Numbered from the stretch's first letter, positions 25,997 through 35,381 are shown. The stretch: 64,000 bases of DNA from Brotaphodocola faecis (GCF_040096075.1 NZ_JBBMFJ010000007.1:47624-111623); one strand, 5' to 3'. Numbers and translations: made by a program. The notes: generated from the sequence alone by a model not told the origin.

Positions 25997-26587
25997 ATGT
26001 CGGCAGAGACCATGCTTCATTTTCTGAATCACTGTACACCGGAAGAAAAGTTCGGTTTTCGCGTTGTGACACAGTGCGCACCGGTGCTAAAAGGTGTGAA
26101 GATTTCTAACCTCATTACCATGAAGCCGGGCGGGTGGCGCAAAATCCGGGCTTATTTAAAGAAGAGCAGAATCATCTGCATTCCGCTTTACGCAGATGCC
26201 GAAAAGGAAGTATTGTTCCTGTATCGCTACGAACAGCTGGAACGGCATCTAAAGAACCGGGAAGTGCTGGAGTTTTTGCGAAGCTGTGGGTATGACCGTT
26301 TTGATGTGGCATCGGTTCTGGCCAGACTGAGAAGAAGATATCAGCGTTATGCCGGAATTTCGGAGGAGTTTCCTCATGAGCTGGGTGTCCTTCTGGGATA
26401 TCCGGTGGGAGATGTGCAGGGGTTTATCGCAAACCGCGGAGAAAACAGCCTGACCTCCCGTTACTGGAAAGTGTACCAGAATCCGAAGGAGGCAGAGAGA
26501 ATCTTTGACCTCTATGACCGGGTGAAGGAGCAGGCCTTAAGAGAAATCATGTGCGGACGGACTCTGGCCCACGTGGCAGTATCATAA
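25997..26587 (+). CDS. DUF3793 family protein
   Basis: The 196-residue soluble protein has the DUF3793 pattern: CAPVLKGVKISNLITM near residue 30, CIPLYADAEKEVLFLYR, and HELGVLLGYPVGDVQGFI with a terminal YWKVYQNP segment. The family is clostridial and commonly sits next to flavodoxin and iron-uptake genes; its biochemical role is unknown. CAGGAGG precedes the ATG and flavodoxin follows at 21 bp, so the two form an operon under the palindromic operator. Confidence 0.85.
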   Translation: MSAETMLHFLNHCTPEEKFGFRVVTQCAPVLKGVKISNLITMKPGGWRKIRAYLKKSRIICIPLYADAEKEVLFLYRYEQLERHLKNREVLEFLRSCGYDRFDVASVLARLRRRYQRYAGISEEFPHELGVLLGYPVGDVQGFIANRGENSLTSRYWKVYQNPKEAERIFDLYDRVKEQALREIMCGRTLAHVAVS

Positions 26588-26608
26588 GGCGGAAATAGAA
26601 AGGAGAAC

Positions 26609-27040
26609 ATGAACATGAAAGAAGTAAACGTAATCTACTGGAGCAGCACCGGAAACACACAGGCTATGGCTGAGGCTGTAGGCGCAGGCGTAGAGGAAGC
26701 AGGTGGAAAGGCAAACGTAATCGAGGTATCCGCAGCAGATGCTTCCATGTTAAAGGATGCAGACAGCTTCGCACTGGGTGCTTCCGCTATGGGCGACGAG
26801 GAGCTGGACGCAGAGATGGATGATTTCGTAACCACAGTAGAGGGAATCTGCTCCGGCAAGACCGTTGGCCTCTTTGGTTCTTATGACTGGGGCGATGGCG
26901 AGTGGATGCGCAAATGGGTAGACCGCATGACCGCTGCAGGCGCAACCGTAGTAAATGGGGAAGGCGTGATCGCAAACCTGACTCCGGATGATGACGCAGT
27001 AGCAGAGTGCAAGGCACTGGGCGCAGCTCTGGCAAAATAA
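26609..27040 (+). CDS. Flavodoxin
   Basis: The 143-residue protein is a short-chain flavodoxin: the FMN phosphate loop SSTGNTQAMAE is at about 12-22 and the 50s/90s loops are GASAMGDEELD and GSYDWGDGEWM. Flavodoxins replace ferredoxin under iron limitation. That fits the upstream operator shared with the feo promoter. AAAGGAG precedes ATG 26609; ATG 26615 is an alternative. Confidence 0.93.
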   Translation: MNMKEVNVIYWSSTGNTQAMAEAVGAGVEEAGGKANVIEVSAADASMLKDADSFALGASAMGDEELDAEMDDFVTTVEGICSGKTVGLFGSYDWGDGEWMRKWVDRMTAAGATVVNGEGVIANLTPDDDAVAECKALGAALAK

Positions 27041-27054
27041 AAATATAAGGGCAG

Positions 27055-27253
27055 ATTCAATAAAAGGGCCGGGCGTGCGGAGAATTGCATTCTTACATTT
27101 TCACATATCCGTTGTTTGCTTGCTTTCGCTAACACGCGTTCGCCTGTGTCGGATTAGCATCCGCCACATTCGGACGCGTGTGCTAAAGATGCAAACACCT
27201 GGATATGCAGAAAATTCCAGAATCCAATTCCCCGCACGCCCTACTTTATTGGC
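27055..27253. repeat. Long imperfect inverted repeat (about 190 bp)
   Basis: GGGCGTGCGG (27069-27078) pairs with CCGCACGCCC (27232-27241). Inward matches continue through GAATTG/CAATTC, CATATCC/GGATATG, TGTTTGC/GCAAACA and ACACGCGT/ACGCGTGT to an apex near TCGGATTAGCATCCG. CAATAAA-like bases extend the pairing outward. The 333-bp gap between flavodoxin and the tannase-like gene is essentially this structure. It may be a MITE or a large hairpin at the 3' end of the flavodoxin transcript. Confidence 0.75.
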
Positions 27254-27373
27254 TGTGCGGCAGTATTCTTAGAATTGCTGTTTTCACAGAAAAAACACAG
27301 ATTTTCCATTTTGAGACCACATTTTCTGCATAGAATCAATGGCATCAAAAAATGCTGGAGGAGAACTTTTTAT

Positions 27374-29185
27374 ATGATGTGGAAGAAACGGTTTTATCAG
27401 GGTGGTGTGTTGTTCGCGGCGGCGGTGGCTGCGGCATCGGTTTCCGGGTGCGGGAACGCGGCGAAGGATGTGCCTGCGTCGGAACATGGAGCAGAACCGG
27501 CACCGGATGGCAACCAGGGTTCTGCAAAGGACGGTCAGGCGCCGGATGGAAAAGAAGCCGGAGAGGGAGGCACCGGTCAGGATGGAAAGCCGTTTTACGC
27601 GGGCATGTCCATGAGCCAGACACCGGATGTCTCCGAGCTTTTGCAGGGAAGCCTGGATCTGAAGGATTTTCGGGACAAGTGGGTTTACTATGATGAGTAC
27701 GACTGCTACGGCCTGGAATATATTGTGTACTGCGATAATCCGGCAGATCCGGTGAAGGAGTGCATGAACATCTATGTGCCTGCCGCTTATATGAACGCGG
27801 ACGGCACCATCAATGAAAAGGGGACGGTAAACGGTTATACGGCAGCTACCGCGCCAATCATTTACCAGAATGGCATCGGCGGCTATGCTGAGGCAGATGC
27901 TTCCAAGATTTCTGCCCGCAACAGTGACTACATCAAACAAGGCTACATCTTTGTCTCTCCGGCCAGCCGCGGCAAGGAAACTCAGAGCGAGGATGGGACT
28001 TATATTGGAAAATCTCCGGCTGGTCTTGTGGATTTAAAAGCAGGAATCCGGTTTTTGAAAGCGAATGACTCTGAGATGGCAGGAGACGCCAACAAGATCA
28101 TTTCCATTGGAATCAGCGCAGGCGGAGCCATGAGTGCGCTTTTGGCAAGCACCGGAAACGCGAAGAACTATGAGCCGTATCTGCGGGAAATCGGCGCGGT
28201 TATGGATCAGGGAGATGATGTGTACGCAGCCCAGGCTTACTGCCCGATTACCGATCTGGATCATGCGGATCAGGCCTATGAGTGGATGTACCAGAATCTT
28301 CAGACCTACAATAACAGCCGGAGTGGGGAAAGCGGGGAATCCACGGATTTTGAGAAGGCCGTGTCCGCACAGATGGCCTCCGGCTATGTGGATTACATCA
28401 ACAGTCTGAAGCTGGTGAATACAAAGACTGGCGAACCGCTTACCCTGAATGAAGGCGGACGCAGTGGAAGCTTCTATGATTATATGGTTCAGGAGGTAGA
28501 AGATGCGGCCTCTGTTTATTTGAATAAACTTTCTGAAGGTTCCCTGAACGTGCCGTATACGCTGAATGATTACCTGAAGGGGAATTATACAAAGCAGAGC
28601 AGCGGTGGAAAGCAGGGCGGAGATGTAAAGACGGAGCAGGGCACCGATCTCACGAGTTTCCTCAGCTGGGATGGCAGCAGCGCGAAAATCACCAGCCTGG
28701 ACGACTATCTGGCAGACTACAACCCGCGCATGAAATCTGTTATGGCTTTTGATAATCTGGAGATGAACGAGAACTCCGGCGAGAATCTGGAATTTGGCGA
28801 TGAGACCCACCAGTACCTGCACTTCGATTCCTATATGCCGGATGTACTGGAGAATCTGAAGGCGGACTACCCGGAAGAATATGCGAAGTATGCGGAGGGC
28901 TACGATGCGGTCATTGGGGACAAGGCTCTTGCGGAACGCAAAAAACTTCTGAATCCGTTAAATTATATCGGTTCGGATTCTGTGGATACCGCAGAACACA
29001 TCCGTATCCGCGTAGGCAGCCAGGACGGGGACACCTCTCTTTCTACCTCCGCGGTTCTTGCCCTAAGTCTGGAAAACAAGACCGATGTCGATGTGGATTA
29101 TGCGCTGGTATGGGATCAGCCTCACGGAAATGCCGATTATGACGGGGAACTGGTACAGTGGATTGAGAAAATCTGTAAAGAATGA
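27374..29185 (+). CDS. Tannase-like (subtype B) alpha/beta-hydrolase lipoprotein
   Basis: The 603-residue product has a signal peptide with lipobox VSGC (Cys about residue 23) and a Gly/Asp/Glu-rich linker to about residue 75, so it is a surface lipoprotein. The catalytic domain has the nucleophile elbow GISAGG with Ser248, the oxyanion-side YQNGIGGY and a C-terminal WDQPHGNADY holding the catalytic His (about 584), as in subtype-B tannases and feruloyl-esterase-like enzymes. Hydrolysis of galloyl or similar plant esters is inferred; the exact substrate is open. GGAGGAG precedes ATG 27374. Confidence 0.82.
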   Translation: MMWKKRFYQGGVLFAAAVAAASVSGCGNAAKDVPASEHGAEPAPDGNQGSAKDGQAPDGKEAGEGGTGQDGKPFYAGMSMSQTPDVSELLQGSLDLKDFRDKWVYYDEYDCYGLEYIVYCDNPADPVKECMNIYVPAAYMNADGTINEKGTVNGYTAATAPIIYQNGIGGYAEADASKISARNSDYIKQGYIFVSPASRGKETQSEDGTYIGKSPAGLVDLKAGIRFLKANDSEMAGDANKIISIGISAGGAMSALLASTGNAKNYEPYLREIGAVMDQGDDVYAAQAYCPITDLDHADQAYEWMYQNLQTYNNSRSGESGESTDFEKAVSAQMASGYVDYINSLKLVNTKTGEPLTLNEGGRSGSFYDYMVQEVEDAASVYLNKLSEGSLNVPYTLNDYLKGNYTKQSSGGKQGGDVKTEQGTDLTSFLSWDGSSAKITSLDDYLADYNPRMKSVMAFDNLEMNENSGENLEFGDETHQYLHFDSYMPDVLENLKADYPEEYAKYAEGYDAVIGDKALAERKKLLNPLNYIGSDSVDTAEHIRIRVGSQDGDTSLSTSAVLALSLENKTDVDVDYALVWDQPHGNADYDGELVQWIEKICKE

Positions 29186-29241
29186 ATCTTTTCATAATAA
29201 AAAGATTGTGATATACTAAAACTAAATATGCAACCAAATGG

Positions 29242-29280
29242 ACAGCTTCAGTCAGATGCATGATGACTGGAGCTGTTTGA
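29242..29280 (+). terminator. Terminator after the tannase-like gene
   Basis: ACAGCTTCAGTCA pairs with TGACTGGAGCTGT (one wobble) around a 9-nt loop and is followed by TTGAATGTT, a weak T run. Confidence 0.65.
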
Positions 29281-29290
29281 ATGTTACTAT

Positions 29291-29321
29291 GTAACTGTGA
29301 AGGTATTGAACAGTTTGTTAC
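29291..29321 (-). repeat. Diverged minimal interspersed repeat
   Basis: GTAACTGTGAAGGTATTGAA...CAGTTTGTTAC differs from the 27-bp unit at a few bases and by a small insertion near its end. No target duplication is visible. It lies in the leader of the zinc transporter operon. Confidence 0.65.
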
Positions 29322-29348
29322 GATACAGTGTTATAGCAATAGAAAGAA

Positions 29349-30557
29349 ATGAATATGAGAACAAGAAGATTAAACACAGTTGTTGGGCAGAAAAAGGGCT
29401 CTTGGAGCAGTCATGTTTTTGGCACACGCCTGGCAGCCGCGTTTCTTGGTGTATCCCTGATTCTCAGTGGATGCGCACAGGCGGGAGGCAACCAGGGCGC
29501 TTTTGATGCATCTTCCGAACAAAGCGGAAAGCTGAAAGTGGCGGTAACCCTGTTCCCCTATTATGATTTTGTGCGTCAGATTGCCGGAGACCAGGTGGAC
29601 TTGCAGATGGTCATTCCTGCGGGGATGGACAGTCATTCCTTTGAGCCAACTCCTGCTGATATCCGCACCATCCAGCATGCCGATGTCCTCATCAGCAACG
29701 GCGGCACCATGGAACACTGGCTGGACGAGACGCTGGCGGCCCTGGATACCACCAACATGACCATTGTCACTATGATGGATTATGTGGACACGGTGCAGGA
29801 GGAAATTGTGGAAGGCATGGAAGATGCAGAACACGATCATGATCACGCCCATGTCCATGCGGCAGAGGATCATGACCACAGCAATGAAACGCCGGAGGAT
29901 CATGCGGCCCATGCGCACAAAGCGGATGACTACGACCACAGCAATGAGACGCCGGAAGAACATGCGGCCCATGCCTATGAGGCAGATCCCCACGATTACG
30001 TGGATCATGATGGTCATGAGGAAGAAATTGAATATGACGAGCATATCTGGACTTCCCCGGTTAATGCCATGAAGCTGGTGGATGTGATCGGTGATACACT
30101 GGCCGAGGCAGATCCGGCTCATGCGGACACGTATCACCAGGGTGCGGCAAATTACAAAAAGGAACTGGAAGAGATTGACGCGGGCTTTCGCGAGGTTTCC
30201 GCAAACCGTAAGCGGAACATGATCGTCATGGGAGACAAATTCCCATTCCGCTATCTGGCAGATGAGTACCAGCTGGATTACCGGGCGGCCTTCTCTGGCT
30301 GCAGCTCCGACACAGAGCCCAGCGCGAAGACCATTGCTTACCTGATCGATAAGGTAAAGGAAGAGCAGATTCCGGCAGTGTATTACCTGGAACTGAGCAG
30401 CCACCGGGTTTCCGAGATCATCGGAGAGGAGACCGGGGCGGAGCCGCTGCTCTTACATTCCTGTCACAATGTAACCCGTGCGCAGTTTGACGCAGGCATT
30501 ACTTACGCGGAACTGATGCGCCAGAATATAGAGAATTTACGAAAAGGAATCGACTGA
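29349..30557 (+). CDS. znuA: Zinc ABC transporter, substrate-binding lipoprotein
   Basis: The 402-residue cluster A-I metal-binding lipoprotein has a lipobox LSGC (Cys about 42), SHSFEPTPADI with a ligand His, EHIWTSP with the second, and a conserved Cys pair in FSGCSSD and LLHSCHNV. A His/Asp-rich loop at about 160-232 contains an internal duplication (DHDHSNETPEDHAAHAH and a near repeat), typical of zinc-specific rather than manganese-specific members. The protein is larger than average because of this loop. It overlaps znuC by one base. No recognised Zur box was found in the leader. Confidence 0.92.
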   Translation: MNMRTRRLNTVVGQKKGSWSSHVFGTRLAAAFLGVSLILSGCAQAGGNQGAFDASSEQSGKLKVAVTLFPYYDFVRQIAGDQVDLQMVIPAGMDSHSFEPTPADIRTIQHADVLISNGGTMEHWLDETLAALDTTNMTIVTMMDYVDTVQEEIVEGMEDAEHDHDHAHVHAAEDHDHSNETPEDHAAHAHKADDYDHSNETPEEHAAHAYEADPHDYVDHDGHEEEIEYDEHIWTSPVNAMKLVDVIGDTLAEADPAHADTYHQGAANYKKELEEIDAGFREVSANRKRNMIVMGDKFPFRYLADEYQLDYRAAFSGCSSDTEPSAKTIAYLIDKVKEEQIPAVYYLELSSHRVSEIIGEETGAEPLLLHSCHNVTRAQFDAGITYAELMRQNIENLRKGID

Positions 30558-31267
30558 TGAATCCGATTATCAAATGCGAACACACTGATTTTGGATACGA
30601 AAACCACGACGCGGTCATTGATCTGAACCTGGAAATTTATCCGGGAGATTACCTCTGCGTGGTGGGAGAGAATGGTTCAGGAAAGAGTACCCTGATCAAA
30701 GGCATGCTTGGCCTGTTAAAGCCAACCGGAGGTACCCTGACCGTGGCGGATGAGTTAAAGCGCGGCGGCATTGGCTATCTGCCCCAGCAGACCGCAGCCC
30801 AGAAAGATTTCCCGGCTACCGTGCAGGAAGTGGTGCTTTCCGGCACCTTAAGCCGCCGTGGAAACCGCCCGTTTTATTCCCCGGCAGAGCGGAAGCTGGC
30901 AGCTCACAACCTGGAACGCCTTGGCATGGAGCATCTGAAAAACAAATGCTACCGGGAACTTTCCGGCGGCCAGCAGCAGCGCGTCCTCATTGCGCGGGCC
31001 CTCTGTGCCACCGAGCAGCTTCTGATCCTGGATGAGCCGATCACCGGCCTGGATCCGTCCGCAATCCAGGATTTCTATCATTTAATTAAGAAACTGAACA
31101 AAGAAGACGGGATCACCATCATCATGGTATCCCACGATATCGGCAACGTGATCAGCCAGGCCAACAAGATCCTGCATCTGCACCGCAAGGTCGTATTCTG
31201 CGGAACCGCGGAGGAATACAAAAAGAGCGTGGCGGGAAAAGAATTTCTGGGAGGTGACGAGGCATGA
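30557..31267 (+). CDS. znuC: Zinc ABC transporter, ATP-binding protein
   Basis: The 236-residue ATPase has Walker A GENGSGKST, signature LSGGQQQR and Walker B LLILDEP with ITGLDP following, and the switch His in VSHD. It overlaps the stops and starts of its neighbours (TGATG before, ATGA after), indicating tight translational coupling with znuA and znuB. Confidence 0.94.
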   Translation: MNPIIKCEHTDFGYENHDAVIDLNLEIYPGDYLCVVGENGSGKSTLIKGMLGLLKPTGGTLTVADELKRGGIGYLPQQTAAQKDFPATVQEVVLSGTLSRRGNRPFYSPAERKLAAHNLERLGMEHLKNKCYRELSGGQQQRVLIARALCATEQLLILDEPITGLDPSAIQDFYHLIKKLNKEDGITIIMVSHDIGNVISQANKILHLHRKVVFCGTAEEYKKSVAGKEFLGGDEA

Positions 31268-32091
31268 GTATGATCTTTGAAATGCTTTCCTATCCCTTCG
31301 TGGTACGCGCCCTGGTGGGCGGTATCCTGGTGTCCCTGTGCTGTGCGCTTCTTGGCGTGAGTCTGGTATTAAAGCGTTACTCCATGATCGGAGACGGATT
31401 GTCCCATGTATCCTTCGGAGCGCTTTCCATTGCCGTTGCGGCAGGCTGGTCTCCGCTGAAGGTATCCATTCCGCTGGTGGTGCTGGCAGCATTTTTTCTG
31501 CTCCGCATTACGGAGCACGGCAAAGTCAAGAGCGACGCGGCCATTGCCATGATCTCCGCAAGCTCCCTGGCTATTGGTATTATCGTCACATCCCTGACCA
31601 CCGGTATGACCACCGATGTCAGCAGTTATATGTTTGGAAGCATCCTGGCCATGAGCAGGGAAGACGTGATCTTAAGCGCCGTGCTTTCCATTATCGTGCT
31701 GTGCCTGTTCGTGTTCTGCTATAACAAGCTGTTTGCTGTAACCTTCGATGAAAACTTCGCGAAAGCTACCGGTGTGAACGTAGAGCTTTATAACGTGCTG
31801 ATTGCGGTGCTGACAGCGGTCACCATTGTCCTCGGCATGCGGATGATGGGCGCCATGCTGATCTCCAGTCTCATCATTTTCCCGGCCCTGACCTCCATGC
31901 GGATTTTCAAAAGCTTCCGCGGTGTGGTCATCTGCTCCGGTGTGCTGGCGGTCGTCTGCTTTCTGATGGGAATTATCTTCTCCTACGGATTCTCCACCCC
32001 GGCCGGTGCCAGCGTGGTGATGGTGAATCTGGCAGCATTTATCGTGTTCAGTGTAGTGCAGAGCGTGATGATGAGGGTAACAAAAAAATAA
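31264..32091 (+). CDS. znuB: Zinc ABC transporter, permease
   Basis: The 275-residue ABC-3 family permease has about eight hydrophobic helices, with GDGLSHVSFGALS and MGAMLISSLIIFPALTSM as the typical signatures. It ends the znuACB operon before a strong terminator. Confidence 0.94.
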   Translation: MSMIFEMLSYPFVVRALVGGILVSLCCALLGVSLVLKRYSMIGDGLSHVSFGALSIAVAAGWSPLKVSIPLVVLAAFFLLRITEHGKVKSDAAIAMISASSLAIGIIVTSLTTGMTTDVSSYMFGSILAMSREDVILSAVLSIIVLCLFVFCYNKLFAVTFDENFAKATGVNVELYNVLIAVLTAVTIVLGMRMMGAMLISSLIIFPALTSMRIFKSFRGVVICSGVLAVVCFLMGIIFSYGFSTPAGASVVMVNLAAFIVFSVVQSVMMRVTKK

Positions 32092-32108
32092 AATTTATTG
32101 CAGCACAG

Positions 32109-32150
32109 AAAATGCCGGGAAGGCGCCAAATGGCGCCGCCCGGCATTTTC
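32109..32150 (+). terminator. Terminator after znuB
   Basis: AAAATGCCGGG-AGGCGCCA pairs with TGGCGCC-CCCGGCATTTT around a short AA loop. Confidence 0.85.
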
Positions 32151-32302
32151 GCTTCTTTATAATCGTTTACTGCGGATTCAGCATCACCGATGCAAAAAAC
32201 ACTCCATCCTTTCTATAAAGATGATTCTATCATATCACAAAATCCCCCTTCTGTTGTCAATTCCGCAATATGAATAATTTTTTCTCAATAAGAAAATACC
32301 GA

Positions 32303-32398
32303 GTTAGCAACACCTAACAAAAATGAGAAAAATCCGGAAAAGTTATTGACTGCTAACTGGAGTTAGCCTATACTAATCTAAAGTTAGCGGGCACTAAT
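32303..32398 (+). promoter_or_regulatory. feo promoter with four DtxR-type operator copies
   Basis: TTGACT (32346-32351) and TATACT (32369-32374) are 17 bp apart. Sixteen-bp sites of one pattern surround it: GTTAGCAACACCTAAC (32303), GCTAACTGGAGTTAGC (32352, in the spacer), GTTAGCCTATACTAAT (32362, over the -10) and GTTAGCGGGCACTAAT (32383, after the start). Such an array predicts tight metal-dependent repression of feoA-feoA-feoB. Confidence 0.75.
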
Positions 32399-32432
32399 TA
32401 TCAGTGCCGTGCTGACATAAGAACTTGAAATG

Positions 32433-32565
32433 GTAACTGTTCAGTACCCTCACAGTTACGGGCAAAAATCCATTGAAAATTGCCTTCGGCAATGGGATTT
32501 TTGCCTGCAAGCCCATGTTTTCATACGGTCAGCGCAGTGAATGCGCAGACCTACTGAACAGCTAC
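32433..32565 (+). mobile_element. Full-length 133-bp MITE-like repeat, copy B, in the feo leader
   Basis: This copy is almost identical to copy A over its full length, with GTAACTGTTCAG at one end and CTGAACAGCTAC at the other. Perfect 8-bp duplications TTGAAATG flank it (32425-32432 and 32566-32573). It lies between the feo promoter and the first feoA, so its hairpins are transcribed in the 5' UTR. Confidence 0.9.
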
Positions 32566-32602
32566 TTGAAATGTTACATATTATGCAAAAGAAAGAAGAT
32601 GA

Positions 32603-32821
32603 ATGATGATGCCACTTACTATGGCGCCGGTTGGACAGGCAAGCAAGATTCAGAGAGTCGGAGGAAACGATGAAACCAAACGTTTTCTGGCAAACCTCGG
32701 ATTTGTAGTTGGATCTGAAGTAACAGTAATTTCCGCGATCGGAGGCAACGTGATCGTGAACATCAAAGATTCCAGAGTTGCAATTAACCAGGATATGGCT
32801 CGTCACATCATGGTAGCGTAA
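32603..32821 (+). CDS. feoA: FeoA-family protein (first copy)
   Basis: The 72-residue SH3-like protein has the FeoA pattern: leading hydrophobic turn (MAPVGQASKIQRVGG), FLANLGFVVGSEVTVIS, and INQDMARHIMV. FeoA supports Fe(II) uptake by FeoB. Three close ATG codons follow a weak GAAAGAAG site, so the start may be 32603, 32606 or 32609. First gene after the operator array and the inserted repeat. Confidence 0.88.
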   Translation: MMMPLTMAPVGQASKIQRVGGNDETKRFLANLGFVVGSEVTVISAIGGNVIVNIKDSRVAINQDMARHIMVA

Positions 32822-32931
32822 GCTTTCCGTGAGGTGCGTAACTATATACAAATGAAATTTATCTGTCAGTCCGCTGTGGCATAGCAATACAAAGCGGATG
32901 GCAGTGATCTTTGGGAAAGGAGAATAAGACG

Positions 32932-33150
32932 ATGACTTTAGGTGATGCAGCAGTTGGAAGTACCGTTGTGGTAACCAAGATCAGTGGTGATGGTGCTTAC
33001 AAGCGTCGTATTATGGACATGGGTATCACGAAAGGAAGCGAGCTTTACATCAGAAAAGTTGCTCCTCTTGGAGACCCGGTTGAAATTACCGTCAGAGGCT
33101 ATGAGCTCTCCGTCAGAAAAGACGATGCTCAGTGCGTAGAGGTAAAATAA
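32932..33150 (+). CDS. feoA: FeoA-family protein (second copy)
   Basis: The 72-residue SH3-like protein (MTLGDAAVGSTVVVTKI, RRIMDMGITKGSELYI, GYELSVRKDDAQCVEV) is the more canonical of the two FeoA copies. AAAGGAG precedes ATG 32932; an in-frame TTG upstream is rejected. feoB follows 47 bp later. Confidence 0.92.
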   Translation: MTLGDAAVGSTVVVTKISGDGAYKRRIMDMGITKGSELYIRKVAPLGDPVEITVRGYELSVRKDDAQCVEVK

Positions 33151-33197
33151 TTAACCATATAACACGACAACAATGAGGAAAGAGAGTGAGGAAAAAA

Positions 33198-35381
33198 ATG
33201 GCAATTAAGATTGCACTTGCCGGAAACCCGAACTGTGGTAAGACAACCATGTTCAATGCCCTCACCGGTGCAAACCAGTATGTAGGTAACTGGCCGGGGG
33301 TTACGGTAGAGAAAAAAGAAGGTAAATTAAAAACCAAAGGAAAACATGAGGATGTGATCGTAACCGATCTTCCGGGTATTTATTCCATGTCTCCATATAC
33401 ACTGGAGGAGGTTGTCAGCCGTGACTACGTGCTGAAAGAGAACCCGGATGTCATCGTGGACCTTGTGGATTCCACCAACATCGAGCGTAACTTATACTTA
33501 ACCACGCAGCTCATCGAGACCGGTGTTCCGGTTGTCATTGCATTAAACATGACCGACCTTCTGGAGAAGAGAGGCATGAAGATCGATGTAGAGCGTCTGT
33601 CCATGTTAATGAACTGCCCGGTTGTTGAGACCTCCGCATTAAAGCAGACCGGTCTTGACAAGCTGATCGACAAGGCCGTTGAGGTTGCTCACAAGAAAGA
33701 CGTTGACCTGCCGAAGGAAATCTTCTCTGAGGAGATGGAGAAGGCAGTCGCAGCAGTAGTTGAAGTTCTTCCGGACAGCATCACTGCTGACAAGAAGAGA
33801 TGGTACGCAGTCAAATTCCTTGAGAACGACAGCAAGGTCGTTGAGAGCGTAGCACTTCCGGCATCTGCAAAGAACGTTGTAGATTCTGTAAGAAAAGAGC
33901 TTGAAGAAAAGCATGATGACGATATGGAGAGTATTGTAACCGACGAGCGTTACAAATTCATTCAGAAAGTCGTTTCCTCTTCCGTAAAGAAGGGCAAAGA
34001 CAAGATGACCGTATCCGATAAGATCGACCAGATCGTAACCAACCGTATTCTTGGTATTCCGATCTTCATCGCAATCATGTGGGTTGTTTACTACATATCT
34101 GTAACCACCGTCGGTACCTTCGTTACCGACTGGACCAATGATACCTTCGTAGGCGCAATTCAGGATGTTGCAACCAACTTCCTCACCAATGCAGGCGCAA
34201 GCGATTTCATCATCAGCCTTGCGGTTGACGGCGTCATCGGCGGTCTGGGTGCCGTGCTTGGATTCATGCCGCAGATGGCAATCCTGTTCCTGTTCCTGTC
34301 TATCCTTGAGGACTGCGGTTACATGGTACGTATTGCATTCGTTATGGACCGTGTCTTCCGTCACTTCGGACTGTCCGGTAAGAGCTTCATTCCGCTGCTG
34401 ATTTCTTCCGGCTGCGGTATTCCTGGAATCATGGCTTCTAAGACCATCGAGCAGGATAACGACAGACGCCTTACCATTATGACCGCTACCTTCGTTCCGT
34501 GTGGCGCGAAGCTTCCGGTTATCGCTCTTATGGGCGGTGTTATGGCTGGTTATGTAACCGGCTGGGATATTGCAGGTTTCATTACCCCGTTAATGTACTT
34601 TGTAGGTATCGTTGCAGTATTAGTTGCAGCGATCATGTTAAAGAAGACCAAACCGTTCTCCGGTAAACCGGCTCCGTTCGTTATGGAGCTGCCGCAGTAC
34701 CACATCCCGTCCGCAAGAACCGTGCTTCTGCATGTATGGGAGAGACTGAAAGGCTTCTTCATCAAAGCAGGTACTGTACTGTTCCTGGCTTGCGTAGTTA
34801 TGTGGATCTTAAGCACCTTCGGTGTTCAAGATGGCGCATTCGGTATGGTTGAGGATTCCGCAGACAGCCTGATGGCTATCGTTGGCGGCGCTATCGCTCC
34901 GCTGTTCGCACCTCTCGGATGGGGCGAGTGGCAGCCGGTTGCAGCAGCAATCTCCGGTTTCAGCGCAAAAGAGGGTATCGTTTCTACCATGGGCGTACTT
35001 GCTAATGTTGCAGGTGATGTTGAGGATGCAGATACCGTTGCTGCAGGTGTTGGCATGTGGTTCCCAACCGCGATTGCCGGTTTCAGCTTCCTGCTGTTCA
35101 ACCTGCTTGACTCTCCGTGCCTGGCAGCTATTTCTACCATGGCAAAAGAGATGCAGAGCCGTAAGTGGTTCTGGTTCGCAATCGCATTCCAGAATATTTT
35201 CGCTTACGCTGTAACTCTGGTAATTTACCAGATTGGTTCCTTCTTACTGTATGGTACCTTCGGTGTCTGGACCGTGATCGCATTTGTAGTATTGCTGTTC
35301 ATGCTGTTCATGCTGTTCCGTCCGGATCCGTACAAAGATCAGAAGACCTACGCAAAGAGATCTGTACAGGCTGCTTCATAA
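33198..35381 (+). CDS. feoB: Ferrous iron transporter FeoB
   Basis: The 727-residue protein has an N-terminal GTPase (P-loop GNPNCGKTT, NWPGVTVEKKEG, DLPGIYS, NMTD) followed by a guanine-dissociation-inhibitor-like helical domain and a membrane part with two Gate motifs (ISSGCGIPGIMASKT; FVPCGAKLPVI). It imports Fe(II). ATG 33198 is preferred, with GTGAGG at 33186-33191 as ribosome site. The operon is feoA-feoA-feoB-Cys-rich protein. Confidence 0.96.
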   Translation: MAIKIALAGNPNCGKTTMFNALTGANQYVGNWPGVTVEKKEGKLKTKGKHEDVIVTDLPGIYSMSPYTLEEVVSRDYVLKENPDVIVDLVDSTNIERNLYLTTQLIETGVPVVIALNMTDLLEKRGMKIDVERLSMLMNCPVVETSALKQTGLDKLIDKAVEVAHKKDVDLPKEIFSEEMEKAVAAVVEVLPDSITADKKRWYAVKFLENDSKVVESVALPASAKNVVDSVRKELEEKHDDDMESIVTDERYKFIQKVVSSSVKKGKDKMTVSDKIDQIVTNRILGIPIFIAIMWVVYYISVTTVGTFVTDWTNDTFVGAIQDVATNFLTNAGASDFIISLAVDGVIGGLGAVLGFMPQMAILFLFLSILEDCGYMVRIAFVMDRVFRHFGLSGKSFIPLLISSGCGIPGIMASKTIEQDNDRRLTIMTATFVPCGAKLPVIALMGGVMAGYVTGWDIAGFITPLMYFVGIVAVLVAAIMLKKTKPFSGKPAPFVMELPQYHIPSARTVLLHVWERLKGFFIKAGTVLFLACVVMWILSTFGVQDGAFGMVEDSADSLMAIVGGAIAPLFAPLGWGEWQPVAAAISGFSAKEGIVSTMGVLANVAGDVEDADTVAAGVGMWFPTAIAGFSFLLFNLLDSPCLAAISTMAKEMQSRKWFWFAIAFQNIFAYAVTLVIYQIGSFLLYGTFGVWTVIAFVVLLFMLFMLFRPDPYKDQKTYAKRSVQAAS

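Noticed and set aside
29370..30404. 344-residue minus-strand frame opposite znuA
   Set aside because: It lies entirely within a well-supported zinc-binding protein gene, has no ribosome site and shows no protein family.
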